Positions 17,205-25,554 of a DNA stretch of 64,000 bases are shown here, in pieces; positions within the stretch are counted from its first letter, which is position 1, and each line of letters opens with the position of its first letter. The translations under genes were made by a program, and so were the position numbers. Below the pieces are notes generated by a model. It saw only the letters and a program-made list of their open reading frames with translations, ran no database searches and was not told where the DNA came from. The DNA comes from Acidithiobacillus sulfurivorans (GTDB taxonomy: Bacteria > Pseudomonadota > Gammaproteobacteria > Acidithiobacillales > Acidithiobacillaceae), in assembly GCF_018853815.1 (NCBI RefSeq), contig NZ_JAAOMP010000121.1:1-64000 (forward strand). Direction: 5' to 3'.

Positions 17205-18341
17205 ATGGTTGCTGAACTGCAGGTAAAAAACCGGCCGGCAATCGCGGCGGTGCCCAACGAACCGGCGCTTTCCGTGCGGGGCCTGAATGTGCGGTTCGGC
17301 ACCCAGACAGTATTGAGTAACGTCCAGATGGATCTTGAAGATGGTCGTTACGCCTGCCTGCTGGGTGAATCTGGATCAGGCAAAAGCACCTTGCTGGCAG
17401 CCATTGCCGGGCTCATTAAACCCCAGGCAGGGAGCATTCGGCTGCGCGGTCAAAATGTATTCACCGCCGGAGGCATGCAGATTTCTCCCGAAAAACGCGG
17501 CATTGGTATGGTTTTTCAGGATGCTGCACTTTGGCCCCACCTCCGAGTCATTGATAATGTTCTTTTTCCCCTGCGCGCTCAGGGGCTTCCGGTAGATCGC
17601 GAGCGGGCTATGCTGCTGCTGGAAAAAATGAACATTCCTGCTACTGCAGTAAAACGCAAACCCCATGAATTATCGGGCGGGCAACGGCAGCGGGTGGCCA
17701 TTGCCCGCGCTATCATCGCCCGTCCGCGTCTGGTTTTACTGGATGAACCCTTATCCGCCGTAGATCAGGGGGTTCGCGAAGAAATCCGCTACTTTCTCCG
17801 TACCCTGTTTCGTGAAGAAGGCATTGCCGCACTGCATGTCACCCATGATCCCAGCGAAGCCTTTTATCTGGGCCAGCATGTCGGAGTTCTCCACAGCGGT
17901 CATCTGGAACAATGGGATCAGCCGGAGAAACTATTCCGTTTTCCGGCCAGTGAAAATGTAGCTCGACTCAGCGGTTCCGTCCGGAGCCTACCCGTAAAGA
18001 TTGTTCAATATCAGGGCGGCAAAGCTGAAGTCGCGTTGGCAAATGGCCAGAAAATATGGGTACCCGGGGCCGATACACTGCGTGAAGGCAAGCCTGGCCT
18101 TTTGCTGCTGCGCCCCGGAGACATTGACTGCGACAGCCCGGTAGACGCATTTGCTGCGGAAGCCATTCATTCCCATTGGAGTGATGGTCGCTATCTGGTG
18201 CATTTGCAAGCTTTCGGCCAGCACGAATTATTGAGCTACTCCCAGCAGAGCAATCTGGGTCCGCGCCACTGGCAAATTTATCCGAATCACGGCTGGTGCA
18301 TTCCTGCCGAAACATCCGCAAATCAGGAGAAAATCCCATGA
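17205..18341 (+). CDS. ABC transporter ATP-binding protein (Fbp/Pot/AfuC-like)
   Basis: A 378-residue importer ATPase. Walker A is GESGSGKST (54-62), the Q-loop Gln is at about 105, the signature LSGGQ is at 156-160, Walker B is LVLLDEP (176-182) and the H-loop is H214. A C-terminal TOBE-like domain occupies about 255-350. The family includes ferric-ion, polyamine and hexose-phosphate importers. The Pho box upstream and the phosphatase downstream favour a phosphorylated substrate here. The start is uncertain because no clear ribosome-binding site precedes the ATG. It overlaps the next gene by 4 nt. Confidence 0.85.
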   Translation: MVAELQVKNRPAIAAVPNEPALSVRGLNVRFGTQTVLSNVQMDLEDGRYACLLGESGSGKSTLLAAIAGLIKPQAGSIRLRGQNVFTAGGMQISPEKRGIGMVFQDAALWPHLRVIDNVLFPLRAQGLPVDRERAMLLLEKMNIPATAVKRKPHELSGGQRQRVAIARAIIARPRLVLLDEPLSAVDQGVREEIRYFLRTLFREEGIAALHVTHDPSEAFYLGQHVGVLHSGHLEQWDQPEKLFRFPASENVARLSGSVRSLPVKIVQYQGGKAEVALANGQKIWVPGADTLREGKPGLLLLRPGDIDCDSPVDAFAAEAIHSHWSDGRYLVHLQAFGQHELLSYSQQSNLGPRHWQIYPNHGWCIPAETSANQEKIP

Positions 18342-19327
18342 AACCCGTAGTCAAACAAGTTACCTTGGCCATCATGAGCCTGGCATTCGCAGGCACCGCC
18401 TCCGCCACCACGCTGACTTTGTACAGTGCTGCGCCGGCCTCTTTAGCCAAGGCGCTGGCCCGCGCATTCAGCAAAAAAACCGGTGATCATGTCGCCGTGT
18501 GGACGTCCAGCACCGGAAAAGTCATGGCCCGCCTTGCGGCCGAAGCCAACCACCCGCATGCCGATGTGGTCATGGTCGCCGACTGGACAGCCGGCCTGGA
18601 ACTCGCCAAAGACAAGATGGTGTACGACTATCAACCTGAAAGCATCGACAAAAATCTTTTCCCGGCCATGCAGCTCAAAGGACCTTTCCTGCCCTATGGT
18701 GCCGATACGGTTTCCATGGTCATGAACACCAAAGCCTTGCCCAAGGGCGCGAGCATGCCTACCAGCTGGTTTGACCTGACCGCTCCCGTCTGGAAAAACC
18801 ACCTCACCGCGCCCAATCCGCTGCTTTCGGGCACGGCTTCGGATTTTGTCATTGCTTTTGTGGATAAATACGGCAACAAGGCCTGGCAATATTTTTCCGA
18901 CCTGAAAGCCAATGGCACCGTCTGGCCGGGAACCAACCATGCCGCACTGATGCCGGTACTTTCCGGTGAACGCAGTGGTATGGTGGAGTGCGTTGGTCAT
19001 GCCGCCGTGCAGGCCAAGGTACAGGGTAACTCCATTCAGCTGATTTACCCGAAAGAAGGCACCATGCTGATTCCCCGCCCCATCATGATCATGCAGTCGG
19101 CGCCGGATAAAAAGCTGGCCGAACAGTTTGTCAATTTCACCATGTCTCCTGCCGGACAAAAACTCGTCGCCAAATATAATCTCTATCCTTCTCTGAATGG
19201 CGTTGCCGCCAAACCTGCTCTGGCCAAGCTCGGCACTTATCCCGTCATGACAGTCAACTGGGATCAGGTCGCCGCAACCCGCGCCAGCGTCCTGGCCAAA
19301 TTCCGTAAGGATATTCTCGGTCAATGA
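18338..19327 (+). CDS. Periplasmic solute-binding protein of the Fbp/AfuA-like ABC importer
   Basis: A 329-residue secreted binding protein with a cleavable signal peptide (about residues 1-23, ending ...GTASA) and a two-lobed class II fold (TLTLYSAAPASLAKALARAF at its start). The family includes ferric-ion binders and AfuA, which binds sugar phosphates. The twin-tyrosine iron motif typical of FbpA is not obvious near the C-terminus. AGGAGA precedes the ATG, which overlaps the ATPase stop (ATGA). The gene overlaps the permease gene by 4 nt. Confidence 0.87.
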   Translation: MKPVVKQVTLAIMSLAFAGTASATTLTLYSAAPASLAKALARAFSKKTGDHVAVWTSSTGKVMARLAAEANHPHADVVMVADWTAGLELAKDKMVYDYQPESIDKNLFPAMQLKGPFLPYGADTVSMVMNTKALPKGASMPTSWFDLTAPVWKNHLTAPNPLLSGTASDFVIAFVDKYGNKAWQYFSDLKANGTVWPGTNHAALMPVLSGERSGMVECVGHAAVQAKVQGNSIQLIYPKEGTMLIPRPIMIMQSAPDKKLAEQFVNFTMSPAGQKLVAKYNLYPSLNGVAAKPALAKLGTYPVMTVNWDQVAATRASVLAKFRKDILGQ

Positions 19328-20940
19328 TGGGGCGCAGCCTAAATCGGCTGCTGGTTTTTGGCATCCTTGGCCTGCTGGTTCTCGCACCGCTCGCCACCAT
19401 TATTTTCGAGGCGCTGCAGCCTGACGCCAGCCATCATCATGGCATGGCTCTGCTGCAGTTGGGGGTAGACCAGCACTTTATCCACGCCCTGCTGGGCACC
19501 GCAGGTATGGCCGCTCTGGCGGTTGTTTTTGCGTTGCCCATCGGGCTGATTCTGGCATTGTTGATGTTTTACGCCCCGCCCAAATTCAGCTTAGTTTGGG
19601 AAGGGCTGATTCTTATCCCCTTTTTAATACCGCCTTACCTGACTGCCGAGGCCTGGACCTTGCTGGTTGGTCCGGTAGGACTCATTGAACAACTCATCCA
19701 TATTCTCGGAACGCCCCTGGAAACTTTTTTGTACTCATTAGCGGGAATGGCTGCGGTAATGGCCCTGCATCTCACCCCGCTGGTGTACATCATTCTGCGC
19801 GCAGCGTTACAAAATGGGGATTTTCGCCTGATTCAAGCGGCCCGTGTACATGGGGCAGGACTGTGGCGGGCCTTTCGCGTCGGCGTTTTGCCCCTGGTCC
19901 TGCCCGCATTGGCCGCTGCAGGTTTACTGGTTTTCCTGGATACTTCAGCAGAATTTGGTGTTCCAGCCTTGCTGAGTGGCTATGCAGGTGTCACCGTTCT
20001 CAGCACCAGCATTGAGGCCGCCACCAATGTCTGGCCCGTCAATTTGCCACGCGCTTCCGCCATCGGCCTGGTATTGTGTACTTTGGGCATTGTCGCCTGG
20101 TTTTTTTATCGCCCCCTGGCCAATGAAAACCGTGGACAAATCCACCAGCTTCGCTACCCAAGCCGCTGGTGGTCGATGCTGCCTTTAGCCGCTTTTGTGT
20201 TGATTGCCATGTTGTTACCCATCGGGGCGGTGCTGGCGGTGTCTTTTGAGAAAGCCATTACGGTAGGACTGAAATTCAGCAATTTCACCTGGCATCATTA
20301 CCATCATATTCTCTCTCATCAATCCAGTGCGTTCGGGGCGCTAGAAACCAGCCTGGAACTCGCCGCCCTGGTAGCTTTTGGCACCATGGTAGCCGCCCTG
20401 CTGACGGCCAATATTGTCCGCCGTGGTGGTCGTTTTGCTGCTTTTCTGGATTTGCTGGCTACCCTGCCCATGGCCATACCCGGCGTTGTCCTGGCCGTGG
20501 GCATGATCCTTTTCTGGAATGCGCCGTGGAACCACCTACCCGTCTTCGGCACTACCGCCATTCTCGGCGTTGCCTATGCCACTACCACCTTTCCTTTTGC
20601 CATGCGCTATGCCCGCGCCGGGCTGGCGCAAATACCGCAGCTACTCGATAACGCCAGCCGGGTGCATGGTAGTGGGCCGTTGCGAACTTTCATGAAAGTG
20701 CATATTCCCATCGCCTGGCCGATGCTGATTGGTGGTGCGACCGTGGTGTTTGCCCTGTCCATGCGCGAACTGGTTGCCTCGTTGATGTTGCAGCCAGCGG
20801 GGGTACAGGTGATTTCCACTTACATTTATGCCAATTTTCGGCAAGGCGTCATTGGTGATGGCATGGCCATGTCGGTCATTGGCGTGCTCAGTTCGGCATT
20901 CATCCTGGGGGTAGCCCGGGGACTGCTGCTGCGTCGTTGA
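19324..20940 (+). CDS. ABC transporter permease with two fused membrane domains (FbpB-like)
   Basis: A 538-residue permease with about 12 helices, made of two tandem BPD_transp_1 domains, as in the FbpB/AfuB group. The coupling (EAA) loops are visible as IQAARVHGAGLWRAFRVGVLPLVLP in the first half and DNASRVHGSGPLRTFMKVHIPIAWP in the second. The internal fusion means one polypeptide forms the whole channel with two copies of the ATPase. It overlaps the binding-protein gene by 4 nt and is followed 43 bp later by a secreted phosphatase gene. Confidence 0.9.
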   Translation: MMGRSLNRLLVFGILGLLVLAPLATIIFEALQPDASHHHGMALLQLGVDQHFIHALLGTAGMAALAVVFALPIGLILALLMFYAPPKFSLVWEGLILIPFLIPPYLTAEAWTLLVGPVGLIEQLIHILGTPLETFLYSLAGMAAVMALHLTPLVYIILRAALQNGDFRLIQAARVHGAGLWRAFRVGVLPLVLPALAAAGLLVFLDTSAEFGVPALLSGYAGVTVLSTSIEAATNVWPVNLPRASAIGLVLCTLGIVAWFFYRPLANENRGQIHQLRYPSRWWSMLPLAAFVLIAMLLPIGAVLAVSFEKAITVGLKFSNFTWHHYHHILSHQSSAFGALETSLELAALVAFGTMVAALLTANIVRRGGRFAAFLDLLATLPMAIPGVVLAVGMILFWNAPWNHLPVFGTTAILGVAYATTTFPFAMRYARAGLAQIPQLLDNASRVHGSGPLRTFMKVHIPIAWPMLIGGATVVFALSMRELVASLMLQPAGVQVISTYIYANFRQGVIGDGMAMSVIGVLSSAFILGVARGLLLRR

Positions 20941-20983
20941 ATTTCACTGTGTTGCCACCTATTACCCATAACGGAGTCCAAAC

Positions 20984-21676
20984 ATGAACAACCGCAAGCT
21001 TATTACCACCATGCTGATTGCTGCCTTAGGTGGCGTCTGCCTGCCCCTCGTAGCTTCTGCCACACCGGCTGAAATCATCCTGCTGCGCCATGGTGAAAAA
21101 ATGAACCACTACGCCCTGTCACCCGTGGGTCAGGCCCGCGCAGCGGCCCTCGCCCGGCAATATCTGGGAAAAAACGCAACCCATAGCCTGCTGCCAGCAC
21201 ACGAAAAGCCCGCCGCCCTCATGGCCATCACCCTGCATACCATTGAAACCATGACACCGACAGCGCAGAGCTGGGGGCTTCCGGTGACGGCTTTTACGGT
21301 CGTCCCGGAACCCGGTCTGAGCAAACATCAGAAAATGGTGCAGGAAAATCTCCGCACCCAGGAAGCCGTTCACGACATCATGACCAATCCCGCCTATGAT
21401 CAGAAGGTTGTGGTCATCATGTGGGAACATAAACATATTGCCAATGCCAAGCTGGAAGCCCGGTTTCCTGGACAACAGGTCACTTTTTGGCAATTGCTGC
21501 ATCTCGACAAATTCAAGAATGTACCCCAAACCTGGCCCAAGAAAACCTTCGATTACTTCTGGATTGTTCGTTATCAACCCGGCGACACAACCCCTGTTTC
21601 CTTCAGCGTGGAACAGGAAAAGTTTACCGGACAATATGCCAGGCTTCCTGAAAATGCCTGGGGAAAGCCGGAATAG
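20984..21676 (+). CDS. Secreted histidine-phosphatase family protein
   Basis: A 230-residue exported protein. The signal peptide is about residues 1-26 (...LPLVASA), immediately followed by the histidine phosphatase catalytic motif LLRHGEK (Arg35, His36). A late MWEHKHI segment supplies the likely second catalytic His. It should hydrolyse phosphate esters in the periplasm. It is the last gene of the Pho-box ABC operon, which suggests it releases or trims phosphate from the imported compound. A ribosome-binding site (ACGGAG) precedes the ATG. Confidence 0.82.
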   Translation: MNNRKLITTMLIAALGGVCLPLVASATPAEIILLRHGEKMNHYALSPVGQARAAALARQYLGKNATHSLLPAHEKPAALMAITLHTIETMTPTAQSWGLPVTAFTVVPEPGLSKHQKMVQENLRTQEAVHDIMTNPAYDQKVVVIMWEHKHIANAKLEARFPGQQVTFWQLLHLDKFKNVPQTWPKKTFDYFWIVRYQPGDTTPVSFSVEQEKFTGQYARLPENAWGKPE

Positions 21677-21787
21677 CGCCATTTTGCCGCGCAGTCTATC
21701 GGGCTTCTGGTGCGGCGTAGCGGGACTATGTTATATCTAAACAGGTCAGATTTCTGCGCTACCGCAATTGACCATGAGGAGTCCTGC

Positions 21788-21901
21788 ATGTCCTATTTCA
21801 TACCCGCTGCGAACCTTCCCGAAACCACTGGCAGCCACCGTTACGCGGGCATGATCTGTCAGCATGGCGAGCTGGCAGCATCCGGAAATGTCCAACCTTA
21901 G
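21788..21901 (+). CDS. Possible small protein, 37 residues
   Basis: An ATG with a strong ribosome-binding site (GAGGAG, 8-9 nt upstream) opens a 37-codon frame ending at 21901, just before the DUF4124 gene. The sequence (MSYFIPAANLPETTGSHRYA...) matches nothing recognised and has no membrane segment. It may be a real small protein or a leader for the downstream gene. Only the ribosome-binding site supports it. Confidence 0.3.
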   Translation: MSYFIPAANLPETTGSHRYAGMICQHGELAASGNVQP

Positions 21902-21933
21902 TTTCCAAGCGTCCAAGCCCGGATTCGGCTGCC

Positions 21934-22491
21934 ATGGATAACGTCTTCCTGAACAGTTTGTTACGTCACGGCAGTCGTCCCTATTGGGTTTTGGCTGCAG
22001 CGATAATTTTATCAACTGGCAGTGGATTATTCCCTGCCCAGGCCGCCATTTACCGTTGGGTGTCCCCCAATGGCACCGTCAGTTATGGTGATCAGCCACC
22101 ACCAGGCGCAGCAAAGCTGCAGTCTCTGCCACCCATTCCTCCGCCACCACCGCCTGCAGCGCATCTGCAAACTCCGCAAAAGGCAGCAACTGTAACCCCA
22201 TCTTCAGCAGCCAGCGATAAAACCCTGACGGCTATAGAACGCTTGAATCTCCTGGCGGCACTAAATAACTATCAAAACAGCCTGCGACCGCCCCCAGAAC
22301 CTGAGCACCATGTTTACATACCGGCCTATATCGGCCCTGCGCCTTTTCCACCATATCGACCCGGTCGTCCACCCTATTGGCGGCGGCCTCCACCCAGACC
22401 TCTCCGCCCCCCGAGCAATCGTCCGCCAACTGTACTTTTGCCACCACCTGCTCCAGCCTCGGCTTATTCTTCGCCCGTACCATTGCCGTAG
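21934..22491 (+). CDS. Proline-rich DUF4124 envelope protein
   Basis: A 185-residue exported protein. An N-terminal hydrophobic segment ends at ...GLFPAQA, followed by a DUF4124 motif (AIYRWVSPNGTVSYGDQPPPGA). The C-terminal half is extremely rich in proline, arginine and tyrosine (PPYRPGRPPYWRRPPPRP), probably extended and possibly wall-associated. Function unknown. It overlaps the convergent gene at 22464 by 28 bp at the 3' ends. Confidence 0.65.
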   Translation: MDNVFLNSLLRHGSRPYWVLAAAIILSTGSGLFPAQAAIYRWVSPNGTVSYGDQPPPGAAKLQSLPPIPPPPPPAAHLQTPQKAATVTPSSAASDKTLTAIERLNLLAALNNYQNSLRPPPEPEHHVYIPAYIGPAPFPPYRPGRPPYWRRPPPRPLRPPSNRPPTVLLPPPAPASAYSSPVPLP

Positions 22492-22721
22492 TCGAGAATG
22501 GTTGCCGAAGAAACCGTCAATGCTTCCCTTTCACTGATAATTTGCGCGCCGTGCTTCCAGAGGTAATAAATGACGATGACCCCCATGGGGATGAGCAGGG
22601 TCAACACAAAAGTAATAAAAAAGGTGCTCACTTTCAGATAATGACCCCAGCGGGTGCGGGCGGTACCAATGGCCAATGCCACATTTCTCAGTTCTTTTCC
22701 GTCGGAATTTTCTACGCTCAT
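22464..22721 (-). CDS. Small single-pass membrane protein of unknown function
   Basis: An 85-residue protein with one strong central membrane helix (FFITFVLTLLIPMGVIVIYYLW). The ATG at 22721 has AGGAG upstream; the frame extends to 22751 but that start lacks support. The 3' end overlaps the convergent DUF4124 gene by 28 bp. No family was recognised. Confidence 0.55.
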   Translation of the reverse strand: MSVENSDGKELRNVALAIGTARTRWGHYLKVSTFFITFVLTLLIPMGVIVIYYLWKHGAQIISEREALTVSSATILDYGNGTGEE

Positions 22722-22844
22722 GAACACTCCTGTTGTTGCCTTCCGAAACACGAGGGCTCATGTTATTCCTGCGGAATAAGCAAAACAATTCCCGTTGGGA
22801 CGGCGTTAATCGCGTTCAGCGTGCAAAGGCCAGCATCCGCAATT

Positions 22845-23498
22845 TCAGTGCGCCCTGCGTAAAGTCAGATTAATGCGCTGCGCACCTACGAGAGGGTGGT
22901 TTCCCGGTTTGATCGGGTCAATACCATGATAGCGCAGGCGGGCAGGGCCACCCCAGACCAACACATCACCATGCTCTACAAAAACACGTTTCACCTTGTC
23001 CCGACGTTGCGCACCGCCAAACAGAAAAGTGGCTGGCAAACCCAGAGAAACGGAAACAATAGGCGCATCCAGATCCTGTTCGTCCTTATCCTGATGTAAC
23101 GACATCCGCGCTCCAGGAACATACACATTCACCAGACAGGCATCTGGCGTGAAATCGGCAAAACCCGCTTTTTCCGACGCACGTTGGGCCAAATTCAAAA
23201 TAATGGCGGGAATTTCCGGCCAAGGCTCCGCATTTTCTGGATCTTTGGACACATATCGATACCCCTGCCTGTCCGACACCCAACCCCATGAGCCGAAATT
23301 ACTCATGGCAACGGACATTGTTTTTCCACCCGGGGTACACATCTGCCGCAGTGCAGCCTGCATCAACCCTTGTTGCACCGCATGAATCAGGGATTCGGCA
23401 TCGGCTAACGCCCACCCTCTCAGAATCATGGCCCCTTCTTCAAGCGATTCCGTCGCCGGAGCAGGCAAGGGAAAGTTTTCAAAAAGATCTGCCGTCAC
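22845..23498 (-). CDS. alkB: DNA oxidative demethylase AlkB
   Basis: A 217-residue Fe(II)/2-oxoglutarate dioxygenase that repairs 1-methyladenine and 3-methylcytosine in DNA. Iron ligands are H135 and D137 (SLHQDKDE) and H191 (RYHGID); 2-oxoglutarate-binding arginines are R208 and R214 (RINLTLRR). The substrate-loop segment MSNFGSWGWVSDRQGYRY and the total length match E. coli AlkB. It follows the truncated sigma-factor gene in the same direction with a 52-bp gap. No ada gene is nearby. Confidence 0.95.
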   Translation of the reverse strand: MTADLFENFPLPAPATESLEEGAMILRGWALADAESLIHAVQQGLMQAALRQMCTPGGKTMSVAMSNFGSWGWVSDRQGYRYVSKDPENAEPWPEIPAIILNLAQRASEKAGFADFTPDACLVNVYVPGARMSLHQDKDEQDLDAPIVSVSLGLPATFLFGGAQRRDKVKRVFVEHGDVLVWGGPARLRYHGIDPIKPGNHPLVGAQRINLTLRRAH

Positions 23499-23550
23499 AG
23501 CCCCCTCCCGCTAGATCTGCGTAACTATAGAGCTTTATTGATCTTTCGGT

Positions 23551-23994
23551 CTAAGCCAACGTCGGACCGCGCACCGGCATACTGGAATCCAGACTCTGAC
23601 AAATGTGGCGGGTCGCATAAATGGCAAAACGTTCATTGCCACCCACGACAAACTGGCGAGCGGCATCAATCAGCGCCAAGTTACCCGCTTCAATAAAATC
23701 AATCAAAGCGTGCGGTGTTTGATCGTGATAGCTCCGTGCAATACGCAACACCAATCGTAAATGCATTTCGAGTAATTCATGCCAAGCTTCACGATCATTG
23801 TGCTGAATCCTTTTAAGCAGATGTTCTTCTTCCAATGCAGTCAAAAGTTCATGATAAGCAATCTCCTGCAAATAGGCGTTGATACGATGACTGGATAGGG
23901 CAGATTCTGCACGGACCTGACCATCTTGAGAGTGTGTCCGACGTGCTGTAGCGGAGAGTGTATCGGCTGAGGGCGCTAAACTTTCTGTGGACAT
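23551..23994 (-). CDS. Sigma-70-like protein truncated after region 2
   Basis: A 147-residue protein resembling only the front of a group 2 sigma factor (RpoS/RpoH type). Region 1.2 is at about 38-70 (RINAYLQEIAYHELLTALEE) and regions 2.1-2.2 at about 70-112 (LVLRIARSY ... DFIEAGNLALIDAARQF). A degenerate region 2.3-2.4 (RFAIYATRHICQSL) follows, and the frame then stops. Regions 3 and 4, which contact the -35 element, are absent, and no continuation was found before alkB. It could be a decayed sigma gene, or a small protein that binds core RNA polymerase. The ATG at 23994 follows AGGGA. Confidence 0.7.
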   Translation of the reverse strand: MSTESLAPSADTLSATARRTHSQDGQVRAESALSSHRINAYLQEIAYHELLTALEEEHLLKRIQHNDREAWHELLEMHLRLVLRIARSYHDQTPHALIDFIEAGNLALIDAARQFVVGGNERFAIYATRHICQSLDSSMPVRGPTLA

Positions 23995-24104
23995 GGAAAT
24001 ATTTTCCCTATATTTGTAAAGTGCGATATAGGGTTTAAACATACGGATACACCAGACATCATAGCAAATGTATTTTATTGGTAACTTTATCGGAGAAATC
24101 GATA

Positions 24105-25001
24105 ATGGCAGATGACGAACAACTTCTTTCCCTACTGGCCATCGCCGAGCACGGTAGCATCAGTGCTGCCGCCGAGCATTTACATCGGGGTCAATCAGCC
24201 ATTTCCGAACGCCTGAGAAAACTGACCGAACTGGTCGGCGAGCCTCTTTATACTCGTGAAATCAATGGCGTAAAACTCACTCAGGCGGGGGCCGTACTCA
24301 TTCCCGACATTGAACGCCTACGCCGCGTCCTGCGGGATATTGACAGCATTATCAGGCGTCGTCAGCGTCTCATGGAAGGAGAGCTCAATATTGTTTCTAC
24401 CAGTCTCATTGCCAATTATTATTTACCCCCTTTTCTAACCCGATTCAGACAGCAATATCCGGGGATCAATCTCTACATCAAAAGTGGCGAACGATACTGG
24501 AAAGATGCAGCGGCGGGGGAAGTAGATGTGTTTTTTTATGAAGGTGACAGCGATCTTCCGGAATTGCCCGATTACTTTAAAAGTGTACCCTGGCAGGATA
24601 ATGAAATTGTCATTGTCACTCCCTTGCAGCATCCTCTTGCCGGACGCCAGGATGTTTCTTTTGAAGAGGTGGAAAGTTACCCCATTATTTGGCGCGAACC
24701 GGGTTCTGCTGTACGCGGCGCCATAGAAAAGGAATTCCGCCGCCGTGGCATCGTCCCCAGGCATTTTATCGAAGTAGCCGATATTGAATCGGTAGGCACG
24801 ATGATCAATGCCAACCTGGGCATCGGCTTCATGAGCAAAAGAGTGTTAGACAAACGCTCCGACTGGCAGGTAGCTACCGCCACTCTGGAAAGCCACCAGA
24901 TGGTCTGCCTGAATTTCATGGCCGCACCACAACCCGACCGGCGCTCGATAATGCTCCAGAAATTTCTTGAGATGATCGAAAACCCTGAGAATTTAACCTG
25001 A
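24105..25001 (+). CDS. LysR-family transcriptional regulator
   Basis: A 298-residue regulator with an N-terminal winged helix (LLSLLAIAEHGSISAAAEHLHRGQSAISERLRKL), a linker helix and a periplasmic-binding-protein-like effector domain (about residues 88-298). The ATG at 24105 has CGGAG upstream; the frame opens slightly earlier. It is divergent from the truncated sigma gene, and LysR regulators commonly control a divergent neighbour. The effector is unknown; nothing ties it to the cbb genes. Confidence 0.88.
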   Translation: MADDEQLLSLLAIAEHGSISAAAEHLHRGQSAISERLRKLTELVGEPLYTREINGVKLTQAGAVLIPDIERLRRVLRDIDSIIRRRQRLMEGELNIVSTSLIANYYLPPFLTRFRQQYPGINLYIKSGERYWKDAAAGEVDVFFYEGDSDLPELPDYFKSVPWQDNEIVIVTPLQHPLAGRQDVSFEEVESYPIIWREPGSAVRGAIEKEFRRRGIVPRHFIEVADIESVGTMINANLGIGFMSKRVLDKRSDWQVATATLESHQMVCLNFMAAPQPDRRSIMLQKFLEMIENPENLT

Positions 25002-25135
25002 GCAAAAGTGATTGGATTTCGGTTTTGTAGATATCCTCGTTAATAATTATCGTTAGGCCTGCTCAAGCTGATCGTTTAGCCTGTCTGAAAATCGCTTTTT
25101 CAATTCAGCGATCCATACAGCGGGGTGATCATCTT

Positions 25136-25381
25136 GTGAAGCTATTGAATCAACATCAGGAAAAAGACATAACATCCTCCTTTAGTCCATCTTCCCCAAC
25201 GAATAATAACCACTCTTCACATAACCACGTCAGTGCAAAAGACTGGGAAAACCTGATTGCCGCCAAAGGTAATGCAGAAAAAGCCGACGCATGGGTTAGA
25301 GCGCGCTTACATGAAGTGGAGAATTTAAGCACCGGCGCACAAAAAGCGTATTTGCGCATCATGACCAGAAACTTGCCCTGA
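25136..25381 (+). CDS. Hypothetical small protein
   Basis: An 81-residue polar protein starting with GTG at 25136. The N-terminal third is Ser/Asn/His-rich and probably disordered; the C-terminal part (DWENLIAAKGNAEKADAWVR ... AYLRIMTRNLP) looks helical. No family recognised. Ribosome-binding support (GGGGTG) is modest. Confidence 0.4.
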   Translation: MKLLNQHQEKDITSSFSPSSPTNNNHSSHNHVSAKDWENLIAAKGNAEKADAWVRARLHEVENLSTGAQKAYLRIMTRNLP

Positions 25382-25554
25382 AATGTCGGACTATCTTCTT
25401 CCCTGAAGGGTTTTTGGCGTCATGGTCAGCCAGCAGGGCAGTCACCCTGTTAGCTGCTTCAGGCACGATAGAGACGGGAAATGCTATACTGGGGCGAGTT
25501 CGCCTGGAGCTTACAGTTTCGGATACAACACCAACCTTCAGTCAAGGAGTTGAT

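Noticed and set aside
18443-19387. 314-codon minus-strand frame opposite the ABC binding-protein gene
   Set aside because: The plus strand has a signal peptide, binding-protein fold and tight operon overlaps; the antisense product looks non-protein-like (His/Gly/Arg-rich).
17205-20940. Ferric-iron importer (FbpABC) as the function of the ABC operon
   Set aside because: Family similarity allows it, but the Pho box and the secreted phosphatase argue for a phosphorylated substrate. Iron was not adopted as the call, though it is not excluded.
24105-25001. LysR gene as CbbR, the Calvin-cycle regulator
   Set aside because: It is far from the cbb-type operon and next to unrelated genes; nothing in the sequence specifically indicates CbbR.
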